Position numbers and translations under genes: made by a program. The notes under the pieces were generated by a model, which saw only the letters and a program-made list of their open reading frames with translations, was not told where the DNA came from and searched no databases. From Pedobacter sp. D749 (GTDB taxonomy: Bacteria > Bacteroidota > Bacteroidia > Sphingobacteriales > Sphingobacteriaceae), in the NCBI RefSeq assembly GCF_019317285.1, contig NZ_CP079218.1:1674001-1738000 (forward strand): a stretch of 64,000 nucleotides of DNA, read 5' to 3'. Below are positions 35,801 through 43,985 of this stretch, piece after piece (the stretch's first letter is position 1; each line of letters begins with the position of its first letter).

Positions 35801-38191
35801 ATGTTCAAATTAAACTTGAAAATTGCTTTTAGAAATCTGATTAAAAACAGATCATATACCTTGATTAACATACTTGGTCTGTCTATTGGGATGACAAGTT
35901 GCATTTTGATCTTCATATTTATCAGGTTTCAATTGAGTTATGATACACACTTTAAAAATTCAGATCGGATATATAGGTTTGTAACCGATTGGAAATACAA
36001 TAATTTTGATGATTATTCTGCAGGTGTAGCCATACCGTTTGCTCCGGCTGCTAAACAAGAGTTAGAAGGAATAGAGAAAATTGCAAGAATTTCGCGCAAT
36101 AGCGGTGTGGTAATGGTTAAGAATAATGATGGCACTGAACGCTTTAAAGCCGTTCGTGAGGTATACTTTACTGAATCCGATCTGTTTGATATATTAGCGG
36201 TAAAATGGCTTTTTGGTCAGGCCGGACAATCGCTTTCCCGGCCTAATACTGTAGTGCTATCCGAAAAAACTGCCAGAACACTTTTTGGTTCTGCCCAGCT
36301 TGCTATTGGTAAAAGTTTTACTTTCTGGAATTCTATCCCACTAACTGTTGTCGGTGTATTTGCTGATCTACCCGAAAGTACCAGTGTTCCAATGGATATT
36401 ATGATCAGTTTTCCAACTTTTTCCGGAAGTAAAAACCAGGATTGGGATTCGGTAAATTCATATGATGAGTGTTTTGTGCTCCTGAAAAAAGGCGCTTCTA
36501 TGCCATTATTAGAACAGTCGTTAGAAAGGTTAAATAATAAATATTTAAAACAGAAAAAATTACCAGGCAATCAAAAGAGTCGCTTACAGCCTTTAGCTGA
36601 TGTGCATTTTAGTGAACGTTACAATAATTTTGCTGGTACCGCTATTACGAAAAAAGAAGTGTATAGTTTGGCCATTATCGGACTCTTTTTAATGGTCACA
36701 GCATGTATCAACTTTATTAATCTGGCCACCGCTCAGTCAGTAAACCGTTCGAAAGAGGTAGGCGTACGCAAAGTGATGGGAGCAATGCGTAAGCAGCTTG
36801 TGCTTCAATTTTTAGTGGAAACTGCTGCAATTGCTACTGTTTCTATGCTTTTGGCTTGTATATTTTCAGAGTTATTATTACCTCAGTTGGCCAGCCTTTT
36901 TAAAGGGCAGATCAATCTTTCTCTTTTTGCAAGCCCTATAATTCTTGTTTTTCTGTTTTTTATGGTGCTAACTGTAAGCTTTCTTGCAGGATTTTATCCG
37001 GCAATGATTATTTCAGGTTTTAGTCCTGCTTTAGCCATTAAGAATAAAGTGCGCATCAAGTCAGGGAATTTTAACCTTCGCATGGTGCTGATTGTGATGC
37101 AGTTCACCATTACTATTGTGCTGATAATTGCTACGGTTGTAGTAGTGAGGCAAATGCAATATGTAAGGGAAAAACCCCTTGGTTTTAAAAAGGATGCGAT
37201 TGTACTAATCAATTTTCCCGGAGATAGTGCCAGCCTAACCAAACAGCAAATGTTCAGAGAAAAACTGTTGCACATACCTGGTGTGGAAATGCAGAGTTAT
37301 TTTATACGGCCACCACTTTCGGGTATGATGAATACTACCAATTTTTATGTAGATGGCCGCGAGAATAAAGACTTTGAAGTGCGGCTTTCTATAAGCGATG
37401 AACACTATTTTGATCTGTTTGGACTTCAGTTTGTGGCAGGTAAGGTTTACGGGAAAAGTGATACGGCAAATGCTTATATCGCCAACGAGACCTTTGTCAA
37501 AAAAATAGGAATTTCGAATGCTCAGCTAGCGCTGGGAAAAGTAATTTCGCAAAATGGAAGAACAGGGCCAATTGTTGGGGTAGTAAAAGATTTTAATGAT
37601 CAGTCGCTTCAGGAGAAAATTTCGCCTATGGTTTTCTATCAGGAGAAAAAGCACTATTATAATATGGCTGTCAAGCTTAATCGTAAACAGCTTATTGAAG
37701 CGATGAGAAACATCGAAACCATGTGGAAAAGCAGTTTTCCAAATGAGGTGTATTCAGCAAAATTTATTGATGACGATATTAACGGATATTATGAGTCGGA
37801 ACGGATTACGGGCCTTTTATTTAAGATTTTTGCCGTTGTAATTATGTTTATTTCTTTTATCGGCCTTTTTGGATTAATATCTTTTGTTGCCACACAACGT
37901 ACACGCGAAATGGCTATCAGAAAAGTTTTAGGTGCTACCACTGTCGAACTCATAAAAATGCTCAATGGATCTTTTGTTAAAATGGTTTTTATAGCAAACC
38001 TCGTGGCTTGGCCCTTAGCTTATATTTTAGCAAATAAATGGCTATCTGGGTTTGCTTATCGCACTGCTCTCGGTTTATGGCCATTCTTATTAGCGATGAT
38101 TGGATCAATGCTGTTAACAATGGTTACAGTAAGTTTTAGATCGTATCGCGCAGCTAAAGCTAACGCTGTAGATGCACTTAAATACGAATAA
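35801..38191 (+). CDS. MacB/FtsX-type ABC transporter permease, no adjacent ATPase
   Basis: I choose ATG 35801 over the upstream in-frame TTG 35783, giving FKLNLKIAFRNLIKNRSYT, the classic start of Bacteroidota FtsX-type permeases. The 796-residue protein has an N-terminal membrane helix (residues about 20-42), a MacB-like periplasmic domain, three helices around 285-410, then a second helix (VLIVMQFTITIVLIIATVVVV), a second periplasmic domain and a final three-helix FtsX domain near 675-790 with RTREMAIRKVLGAT. These proteins act in envelope efflux or mechanotransmission with a LolD/MacB-like ATPase encoded elsewhere. The two palindromes upstream are probably its control sites. Confidence 0.9.
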   Translation: MFKLNLKIAFRNLIKNRSYTLINILGLSIGMTSCILIFIFIRFQLSYDTHFKNSDRIYRFVTDWKYNNFDDYSAGVAIPFAPAAKQELEGIEKIARISRNSGVVMVKNNDGTERFKAVREVYFTESDLFDILAVKWLFGQAGQSLSRPNTVVLSEKTARTLFGSAQLAIGKSFTFWNSIPLTVVGVFADLPESTSVPMDIMISFPTFSGSKNQDWDSVNSYDECFVLLKKGASMPLLEQSLERLNNKYLKQKKLPGNQKSRLQPLADVHFSERYNNFAGTAITKKEVYSLAIIGLFLMVTACINFINLATAQSVNRSKEVGVRKVMGAMRKQLVLQFLVETAAIATVSMLLACIFSELLLPQLASLFKGQINLSLFASPIILVFLFFMVLTVSFLAGFYPAMIISGFSPALAIKNKVRIKSGNFNLRMVLIVMQFTITIVLIIATVVVVRQMQYVREKPLGFKKDAIVLINFPGDSASLTKQQMFREKLLHIPGVEMQSYFIRPPLSGMMNTTNFYVDGRENKDFEVRLSISDEHYFDLFGLQFVAGKVYGKSDTANAYIANETFVKKIGISNAQLALGKVISQNGRTGPIVGVVKDFNDQSLQEKISPMVFYQEKKHYYNMAVKLNRKQLIEAMRNIETMWKSSFPNEVYSAKFIDDDINGYYESERITGLLFKIFAVVIMFISFIGLFGLISFVATQRTREMAIRKVLGATTVELIKMLNGSFVKMVFIANLVAWPLAYILANKWLSGFAYRTALGLWPFLLAMIGSMLLTMVTVSFRSYRAAKANAVDALKYE

Positions 38192-38560
38192 TCTTTAAAT
38201 TATTTCAATTGTATATAACCCAAAATACTCAAGTGTTTAAGCACTACCATATCTACGTGTGTTATGCTGAGTGTATTTGAAGAGCCTTTCTCTTGATTAT
38301 TTCCCTTAAATGTGTCACCCTGAGCGTTAATTTTTGTATAAAAATCAATATAAATTAAATAAGAATTTAAAGGGATTAAATCACCTCAGATTATCGTCAG
38401 CAATGACGACCTTCTTAAGAGATCTGTCAATTGTAGCGGAATCTAAGGGTCCATCTCTGCGTAAATCTGCTAATCCGTTGGCGACATACGTTATAGTTTT
38501 CTGATAGATCAAAAAAAGGCCGGAAACTGTAAGCATTCCATACCACCTCTCAGCATTAAA
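38192..38560. other. Gene-free spacer with REP-like debris
   Basis: No open frame of coding character is seen here. Short pieces recall the palindromic intergenic repeats found elsewhere in this window: GTTATGCTGAGTGTATTT near 38260, GTGTCACCCTGAGCG near 38314, and the small inverted repeat CGTCAGCAATGACG near 38395-38408. They look like worn copies. Confidence 0.4.
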
Positions 38561-38565
38561 AAAAC

Positions 38566-38599
38566 TTTTCGCCTTACGCTAAACGCTTATCTACCTTTG
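38566..38599 (+). promoter_or_regulatory. Candidate Bacteroidota-type promoter of the metal receptor gene
   Basis: TACCTTTG at 38592-38599 matches the -7 consensus TAnnTTTG of Bacteroidota housekeeping sigma. A weak -33-like TTTT lies at 38566-38569, 22 bases upstream. Transcription would begin near 38606, leaving a leader of about 85 bases that contains the palindrome at 38646-38661. Confidence 0.4.
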
Positions 38600-38645
38600 T
38601 CTTAAATATCATCTAAATATTTTATTTGATATATATAAATTAAAA

Positions 38646-38661
38646 TTTAGATTTGTCTAAA
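38646..38661 (+). promoter_or_regulatory. Palindrome TTTAGA-N4-TCTAAA, possible metalloregulator site
   Basis: A perfect six-base inverted repeat around TTTG lies 30 bases before the start codon of a TonB receptor, and a partial second copy (ATTTAGATAAAT) follows at 38668-38679. AT-rich palindromes at this place often bind Fur- or DtxR-type repressors. Which regulator uses it is inference. Confidence 0.4.
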
Positions 38662-38691
38662 ATTATATTTAGATAAATCATTTTTGCATTT

Positions 38692-41148
38692 ATGAAATCT
38701 CCATTATTATATTGCTTCTGTTTTTTTATATCACTAAATGCCATTGCCCAAAAGGTTACAGTTAAGGGATTCGTGACATCTCAGCATGTACCTGTAGAAA
38801 ACATCACTATTAAAATTTTAGGTACGAACCAATTAACAAAATCGGGTAGTTCAGGTAGCTATCAATTCAGCGGAATCGCTTCTGGAAATTGCGATCTGGT
38901 TTTTTCAGGCATCGGTTATCAGTCAAAAAGAATTAGAATAACATTAAAAGGAGATACCACTTTGGTTAATGCCGACTTATTAAGTTTAGCATCAGATCTA
39001 AACGACGTGGTAATTACGGGGGTAAACCGCGCAACACAATTACGGAAAAGTCCTGTGCCTATTGCCGTACTTTCTAAAAAAACAATGGATCAAAATGTAA
39101 ATACGAACCTGATAGAAGCTATTGTTAAAGGCGTGCCTGGAATTACAGCCGTTACCACTGGCCCAAATGTTTCTAAGCCTTTTATAAGGGGATTAGGTTA
39201 TAATCGTGTGTTAACATTGTATGACGGTTTAAGGCAGGAGGGGCAGCAATGGGGCGATGAACATGGAATTGAGGTAGATGAATATGGCATTACACGTGCT
39301 GAAGTTGTAAAAGGTCCGGCTAGCCTAACCTATGGTTCCGATGCATTGGCTGGAGTAATTAATATGATTCCTTATACGCCGAATTTTGAAGATGGAAAGT
39401 TGAAAGGCGATTTTACTGCAAATTACCAAAGCAATAATGGGATGATCGGATCATCGCTCGGACTGGCCTACATTAAAAAAGATTGGAAATACACCTTTAG
39501 GGCGACCGGGAAAACAGCACATAATTACCAAAATAAAATTGATGGATTGGTGTATGGTACAGCTTTTAGAGAATACAATTTATCTGCCAGTGCCAGAGTA
39601 GATAAGGCCTGGGGTTTTACTAAAACAGCCATCACCTATTATGATAATTTGATGGAAATTCCTGATGGCAGCAGAGATTCTTTATCCAGACGATTTACCA
39701 GACAGGTTTTGGATGATGGAGACGATATTAAAAACAGGCCTGTTGTGCCTGAAAGTGAATTGAATACCTATTCCATAAATCCCTTGCATCAACACATTCA
39801 ACATTACCGTTTTTATAATACGAGTCAGTTTAAATTTGGAACGAGTGATTTAAATGTATTGATTGGCGGACAGCAAAGCGTAAGGAGAGAGTATAACCAC
39901 CCTACATTACCAGGTCAGGCCGGGCTTTATGTGGTGTTAAACACTTTTAACTATGATCTTAAATACAATCTGCCCGATTTTGCAGGTATCGAAAGTACCA
40001 TCGGGGTTAATGGTATGTACCAGGGAAACAGGAGCAAGTCCGCTACCGATTTTCCTATTCCCGATTATGATCTTTTTGATATCGGAGCTTTTTATTTCGC
40101 AAAGAAATCGATGGGCAAGGTAGATGTTTCCGGCGGAATCAGAATCGATAGAAGGAATATCAATTGGGGCGATTTTTATGTAGGTACCAATGCACAAACC
40201 GGTTTCGGCGAGCAGGTAAGCGCAAACAACCCTACGGGAAAATTGCAGTTTCCATCTTTTAATAAAAACTATTATGGCTTATCAGGAAGCCTGGGCTTAA
40301 CGTATAATATTTCAGACAAACTTTTGATTAAGGCCAATATCGCGAGAGGGTATCGGGCTCCAAATATCACAGAAATCGGTTCTAATGGATTAGATCCAGG
40401 TGCGCACATTGTGTACCTGGGCAACAGGACCTTTAAACCAGAGTTTAACCTTCAGGAAGATATTGGCATTATTGCCTATTTGAGAGATGCAGATATAAGC
40501 CTGGAACTGTTTAACAACAATATTCAGAACTACATTTATCAATCGCGCTTAACCGATGCCAGCGGAAATCCGGTGGTTATTGTTCCTGGTAACTTAACCT
40601 ATCAGTATCAGCAATCAAAAGCCAGATTATATGGTGCAGAAATTTCGATAAATCTACATCCTGCAAATTTAAAATGGCTAAGTTTCAATAATAGTCTCGC
40701 TTATGTAGTCGGGTTGAACCAGAACCAGGAACTGTTAGATAAACATAGTAGAGACGCGAAATATTTGCCTTTTATTCCGCCATTACAAGTGAGAACGGAG
40801 ATTAAAGCAACAGCGCAAAAGCCTGTAGGTATTTTTGACAAACCTTATATTAAAATTGATGCTGCTTTTTTCGCTGATCAGGATAAATTTTATGCGCTTG
40901 ATAATACTGAAAGCTTTACCTCAGGTTATACATTGATTAACGGAGGAATAGGATCAACACTAAAAACTAAAAAAGGAAAAACCTTATTCGATATTTTTCT
41001 TCAGGCCGATAATATTTTTAATATCGCCTACCAGTCAAATCTAAACAGGTTGAAGTATTTTGAATATTATAACCGCTCACCCAATGGCCGGTCAGGGATT
41101 TACAATATGGGCAGGAACCTGAGTTTTAAAGTTATAATACCAATTTAA
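38692..41148 (+). CDS. TonB-dependent receptor, metal/siderophore type
   Basis: An 818-residue outer-membrane receptor with signal peptide (YCFCFFISLNAIAQ), a carboxypeptidase-like domain (about 22-105), a plug with IRGLGYNRVLTLYDGLRQEG and RAEVVKGPASLTYGSDALAGVINMI, and a 22-strand-type barrel ending in an aromatic-rich tail. The plug closely follows the pattern of zinc, copper and siderophore receptors in which GDEHGIEVD precedes the RAEVVKGPAS block. There is no STN domain, so control is probably through the palindrome in its leader rather than through FecIR signalling. The true ligand cannot be read from sequence. Confidence 0.88.
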   Translation: MKSPLLYCFCFFISLNAIAQKVTVKGFVTSQHVPVENITIKILGTNQLTKSGSSGSYQFSGIASGNCDLVFSGIGYQSKRIRITLKGDTTLVNADLLSLASDLNDVVITGVNRATQLRKSPVPIAVLSKKTMDQNVNTNLIEAIVKGVPGITAVTTGPNVSKPFIRGLGYNRVLTLYDGLRQEGQQWGDEHGIEVDEYGITRAEVVKGPASLTYGSDALAGVINMIPYTPNFEDGKLKGDFTANYQSNNGMIGSSLGLAYIKKDWKYTFRATGKTAHNYQNKIDGLVYGTAFREYNLSASARVDKAWGFTKTAITYYDNLMEIPDGSRDSLSRRFTRQVLDDGDDIKNRPVVPESELNTYSINPLHQHIQHYRFYNTSQFKFGTSDLNVLIGGQQSVRREYNHPTLPGQAGLYVVLNTFNYDLKYNLPDFAGIESTIGVNGMYQGNRSKSATDFPIPDYDLFDIGAFYFAKKSMGKVDVSGGIRIDRRNINWGDFYVGTNAQTGFGEQVSANNPTGKLQFPSFNKNYYGLSGSLGLTYNISDKLLIKANIARGYRAPNITEIGSNGLDPGAHIVYLGNRTFKPEFNLQEDIGIIAYLRDADISLELFNNNIQNYIYQSRLTDASGNPVVIVPGNLTYQYQQSKARLYGAEISINLHPANLKWLSFNNSLAYVVGLNQNQELLDKHSRDAKYLPFIPPLQVRTEIKATAQKPVGIFDKPYIKIDAAFFADQDKFYALDNTESFTSGYTLINGGIGSTLKTKKGKTLFDIFLQADNIFNIAYQSNLNRLKYFEYYNRSPNGRSGIYNMGRNLSFKVIIPI

Positions 41149-41309
41149 GAATAGAGGATAAGATGGTTGATGTAAGATGGATGATGTAAGAAGGGAGATG
41201 GATGATGGATGACTATAATGTGAGCTTACCCCATTATCCATCTTACATGATTCCATCTTACATTTTTCTTTGGCGTCATTAAACCTTTTTTCTGCCAGCC
41301 GTTCCATCT

Positions 41310-41353
<44 letters not shown>

Positions 41354-41417
41354 CGAATTATGCTCCATTTTTCCTACTTTTACCTCATCCATCTTACATG
41401 ATAACATTTTACATCTA

Positions 41418-41858
41418 ATGGAACCATCTTTAAGCGAACAGCGTTTAACTTTTTTAAGGCAATCAATTGGCAAGGTAATTACCAATTCGCCTTCAAACTT
41501 TATGAACTGGCTGGCCCCGGTTTTAATCAAAGCAGATCATGGCATATTAATTTGCCAGTATACCATCCGTAAAGAGATGACCAATCCTTATCAAATTTTG
41601 CATGGCGGTGTAACAGCAGGTATTATTGATGATTTAATTGGAGCAACTGTTTTTACGATGGGATTAAATGAACGATACACCACCGTAAATAATTATATCG
41701 ATTATTTTGCTACTGCAAGCGAAGGCGACGAAGTTGTTGCAGAAACCTCGATTGTAAAAAGAGGCCGTACGATACTAAATCTGCAGTGCGAAATATTTTT
41801 ACCCTCAAAAAAGCGTTTAATAGCTAAAGGCTATTCCAACATGTTAAACATAGGTTAA
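41418..41858 (+). CDS. PaaI-family hot-dog thioesterase
   Basis: I start it at ATG 41418, which gives MEPSLSEQRLTF and a normal 146-residue length. The longer frame from 41325 would run through the tandem repeat and adds MDYGLWTMDYELC, which is plainly repeat-encoded. The protein has the family motif NPYQILHGGVTAGIIDDLIG, with HGG and the following acidic residue, and a hot-dog C-terminal half (RTILNLQCEIF). It should hydrolyse small or aromatic acyl-CoA thioesters; the physiological substrate is unknown. It stands alone, without an evident operon partner. Confidence 0.85.
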   Translation: MEPSLSEQRLTFLRQSIGKVITNSPSNFMNWLAPVLIKADHGILICQYTIRKEMTNPYQILHGGVTAGIIDDLIGATVFTMGLNERYTTVNNYIDYFATASEGDEVVAETSIVKRGRTILNLQCEIFLPSKKRLIAKGYSNMLNIG

Positions 41859-41958
41859 GTCTTTGCAGTTAGCTTAAGAATTAATTATTAATTCCTTTAA
41901 ATTAACGAAACATTCTCGTTTATAATTTGTTGTAAATTAACCAAAAATATAATGAGCC

Positions 41959-42195
41959 ATGTTAGAAAATTATTCCACCCTGCAATTCAATGTTAGAGGC
42001 AAAATTTTTAAGGGATTTTGCATGCGTATCCAAGATGATTTTCACGAAACCTATGCCGTTGTTTTAGATGGCTATCATTCTTTCTGTATCTGGTTAGATA
42101 ATAAAACAGAAAAATGGTGTGCTTCGAAAAATGTAGCAATTGATCCTGATGCTATTGATGAAATCATCAATAGGATTTCCATTCCGGTTTCGTAG
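41959..42195 (+). CDS. Small conserved-looking hypothetical protein
   Basis: A 78-residue acidic protein that I do not recognise. It has no signal peptide or membrane segment; it carries several aromatic residues and ends with a short helical stretch (DPDAIDEIINRIS). It is followed by a strong bidirectional terminator and preceded by AT-rich leader DNA, which supports it as a real single-gene unit. Its composition resembles small cytoplasmic proteins of Sphingobacteriaceae, but I cannot assign a function. Confidence 0.6.
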   Translation: MLENYSTLQFNVRGKIFKGFCMRIQDDFHETYAVVLDGYHSFCIWLDNKTEKWCASKNVAIDPDAIDEIINRISIPVS

Positions 42196-42224
42196 TTTAT
42201 GCACATCTGATATAATGCTCATAA

Positions 42225-42265
42225 AAAAAAATCTCCATTTGGCTTTCTCAAATGGAGATTTTTTA
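42225..42265. terminator. Bidirectional intrinsic terminator
   Basis: A16 bp class stem formed by AAAAAAATCTCCATTT and AAATGGAGATTTTTTA-type arms around a nine-base loop lies between the convergent small-protein gene and the SpmA/SpmB gene. Poly-A and poly-T flanks make it work as a terminator on both strands. Confidence 0.85.
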
Positions 42266-42270
42266 TGCTT

Positions 42271-43551
42271 TTATTTTAATCCAGGCCAAAAGAGGTAAGC
42301 CATGCTTATCGCAGTAATTACACCAACTAAATCGGCCAATAACATCGAACCAATTGCATAACGGGTATTTCTGATGCCAACAGCACCAAAATAAACAGCT
42401 ACTACATAAAAAGTGGTATCTGATGCACCCTGAAATACCCCTGATAATCTGCTGGCAAAAGAATCTGGTCCGTTGGCAATCATGGTACTCACCATCATGC
42501 CTCTGGCCGCTCCGCCACTCAAAGGCCTGATCAAAGCCGTAGGTAGTGCATCAACGAAACGGGTATCTGCGCCTAAAAAGATGAAAGCATGTTTAATTCC
42601 GTTCATGATTACATCAAAAGTTCCGCTAGTCCTCAACATACATACGGCAACTAAAATCCCCACTAAATAGGGGATAATTTTGATGGCCGTTTCAAATCCG
42701 CCTTTTGCGCCTTCAACAAAAGAATCAAAAATGTCTATTTTCTTGTATAGCGCACCAATAACGATGAGTAAAAAGATCAGTAAAATAAGTCCACCACTTA
42801 GCAGGCCAGAGAAAGAAGTAACGCTTGCTGCATTTAAACGGCTCACATACCACACTATTGCTGCAATTACTGCTGAAATTCCTAAAACCCATGTTAAAAT
42901 AGCAGGTTGTAAAAGATTGATTTTCTGCTTGAAAGAAACAATCAGCATTGCAGCCATGGTACCTACAAAGGTTACAATCATACAGGGAATAAAAATATCG
43001 GTAGGATTCTGCGCATTTTGGGTTGAGCGGATGGCAATTACACTTACAGGGATCAAACACAAACCTGCGGCGTGCAGGCATAAAAACATAATCTGCGAAT
43101 TACTGGCAACATCTTTATTCGGATTCAACTCCTGCAAACTTTCCATGGCTTTAATACCGAAAGGGGTTGCTGCATTATCTAAACCTAATAAGTTTGCTGA
43201 AAAGTTCATGATCATGTGGCCCATAGAAGGGTGACCTTTTGGCACTTCAGGAAAAAGCTTTGAAAAAAACGGGCTGATCATCCTTGATAATAAACGAATA
43301 CCACCTGCTTTTTCTGCAATAGCCATAAAGCCCATAAACAAAGCCAAAGTGCCTACCAACTCAATACAAAGTTTTACAGCAATGGAACAGGTTTGAATAA
43401 TTCCGTCCAATTTAAGCGGATTTGCCGGATCATCGGACTTTCCGATTACCATCCAGTTAAAAATATCGCTTTGCCCAAAGAAAAAGCATTTAATACAAGC
43501 TACAACAATAGCTACAATAATAAATGCCGACCAAATCCTGCTTAATGCCAT
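42271..43551 (-). CDS. Fused SpmA/SpmB nucleoside-recognition membrane protein
   Basis: The 426-residue protein is hydrophobic throughout and holds two gate domains. The N-terminal half has the SpmA pattern (NFSANLLGLDNAATPFGIKAM), and the C-terminal half has the SpmB pattern (ETAIKIIPYLVGILVAV, LIRPLSGGAARGMM, GASDTTFYVVAVYFGAVGIR). In spore formers these are two separate proteins needed for core dehydration; in Bacteroidota, which do not sporulate, they are commonly fused, and the function is unclear but probably transport. About 10-12 membrane helices are likely. It stands alone, with a shared terminator at its 3' end. Confidence 0.88.
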   Translation of the reverse strand: MALSRIWSAFIIVAIVVACIKCFFFGQSDIFNWMVIGKSDDPANPLKLDGIIQTCSIAVKLCIELVGTLALFMGFMAIAEKAGGIRLLSRMISPFFSKLFPEVPKGHPSMGHMIMNFSANLLGLDNAATPFGIKAMESLQELNPNKDVASNSQIMFLCLHAAGLCLIPVSVIAIRSTQNAQNPTDIFIPCMIVTFVGTMAAMLIVSFKQKINLLQPAILTWVLGISAVIAAIVWYVSRLNAASVTSFSGLLSGGLILLIFLLIVIGALYKKIDIFDSFVEGAKGGFETAIKIIPYLVGILVAVCMLRTSGTFDVIMNGIKHAFIFLGADTRFVDALPTALIRPLSGGAARGMMVSTMIANGPDSFASRLSGVFQGASDTTFYVVAVYFGAVGIRNTRYAIGSMLLADLVGVITAISMAYLFWPGLK

Positions 43552-43985
43552 TAGGGTTGTTTTGTTTTTTTGATGCGTGAAAATAGCTTTTTTAACCCGA
43601 ATTTCATAGAGGAGAGTTATGGTTGATGGTCAATGGTTAGTTGGTTGATAGCAAGTATTTTTAGACAATGTGCCTATAAACTATAAACTTCAGTTCGATT
43701 AATATTTATTCATACTGACTAATTTTAAGCTCATGAAACTAAGGCGATCGTCATGCTGAATTTATTTCAGCACCTCTCCAGCTAAATAGACCTGAAATAA
43801 ATTCAGTAAGAAGGCATGAACGAAAAATGTCTGTAGTAGACCTTTAAAGGAATATTAATAACCGAAGTGAGGTTATAAGACTATCAACCATGAACTATCA
43901 AACCATTAACCAAAAAAGTCCATAGCCAATAGTACTAACTATCAAACTATGGACTAAAGACTTCAGACTCCCGACTCAGGACTAA
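43552..43985. other. Gene-free spacer with repeats
   Basis: This spacer has no coding frame. It contains a REP-like hairpin (43756-43806) and low-complexity words related to the heptamer repeat near its left end (GTTGATGGTCAATGGTTAGTTGG, 43621-43640 and on) and right end (43870-43985, repeated ACTATCAAAC, GACTATGGACT and GACTCCCGACTCAGGACT). No promoter was picked out with confidence. Confidence 0.6.
43756..43806. repeat. REP-like hairpin with 15-bp arms
   Basis: CTGAATTTATTTCAG (43756-43770) and its exact reverse complement CTGAAATAAATTCAG (43792-43806) enclose 21 bases. It follows CGTCATG, the same lead-in seen at 63420-63430. Such elements are dispersed in intergenic DNA of many Bacteroidota. 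Confidence 0.75.
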
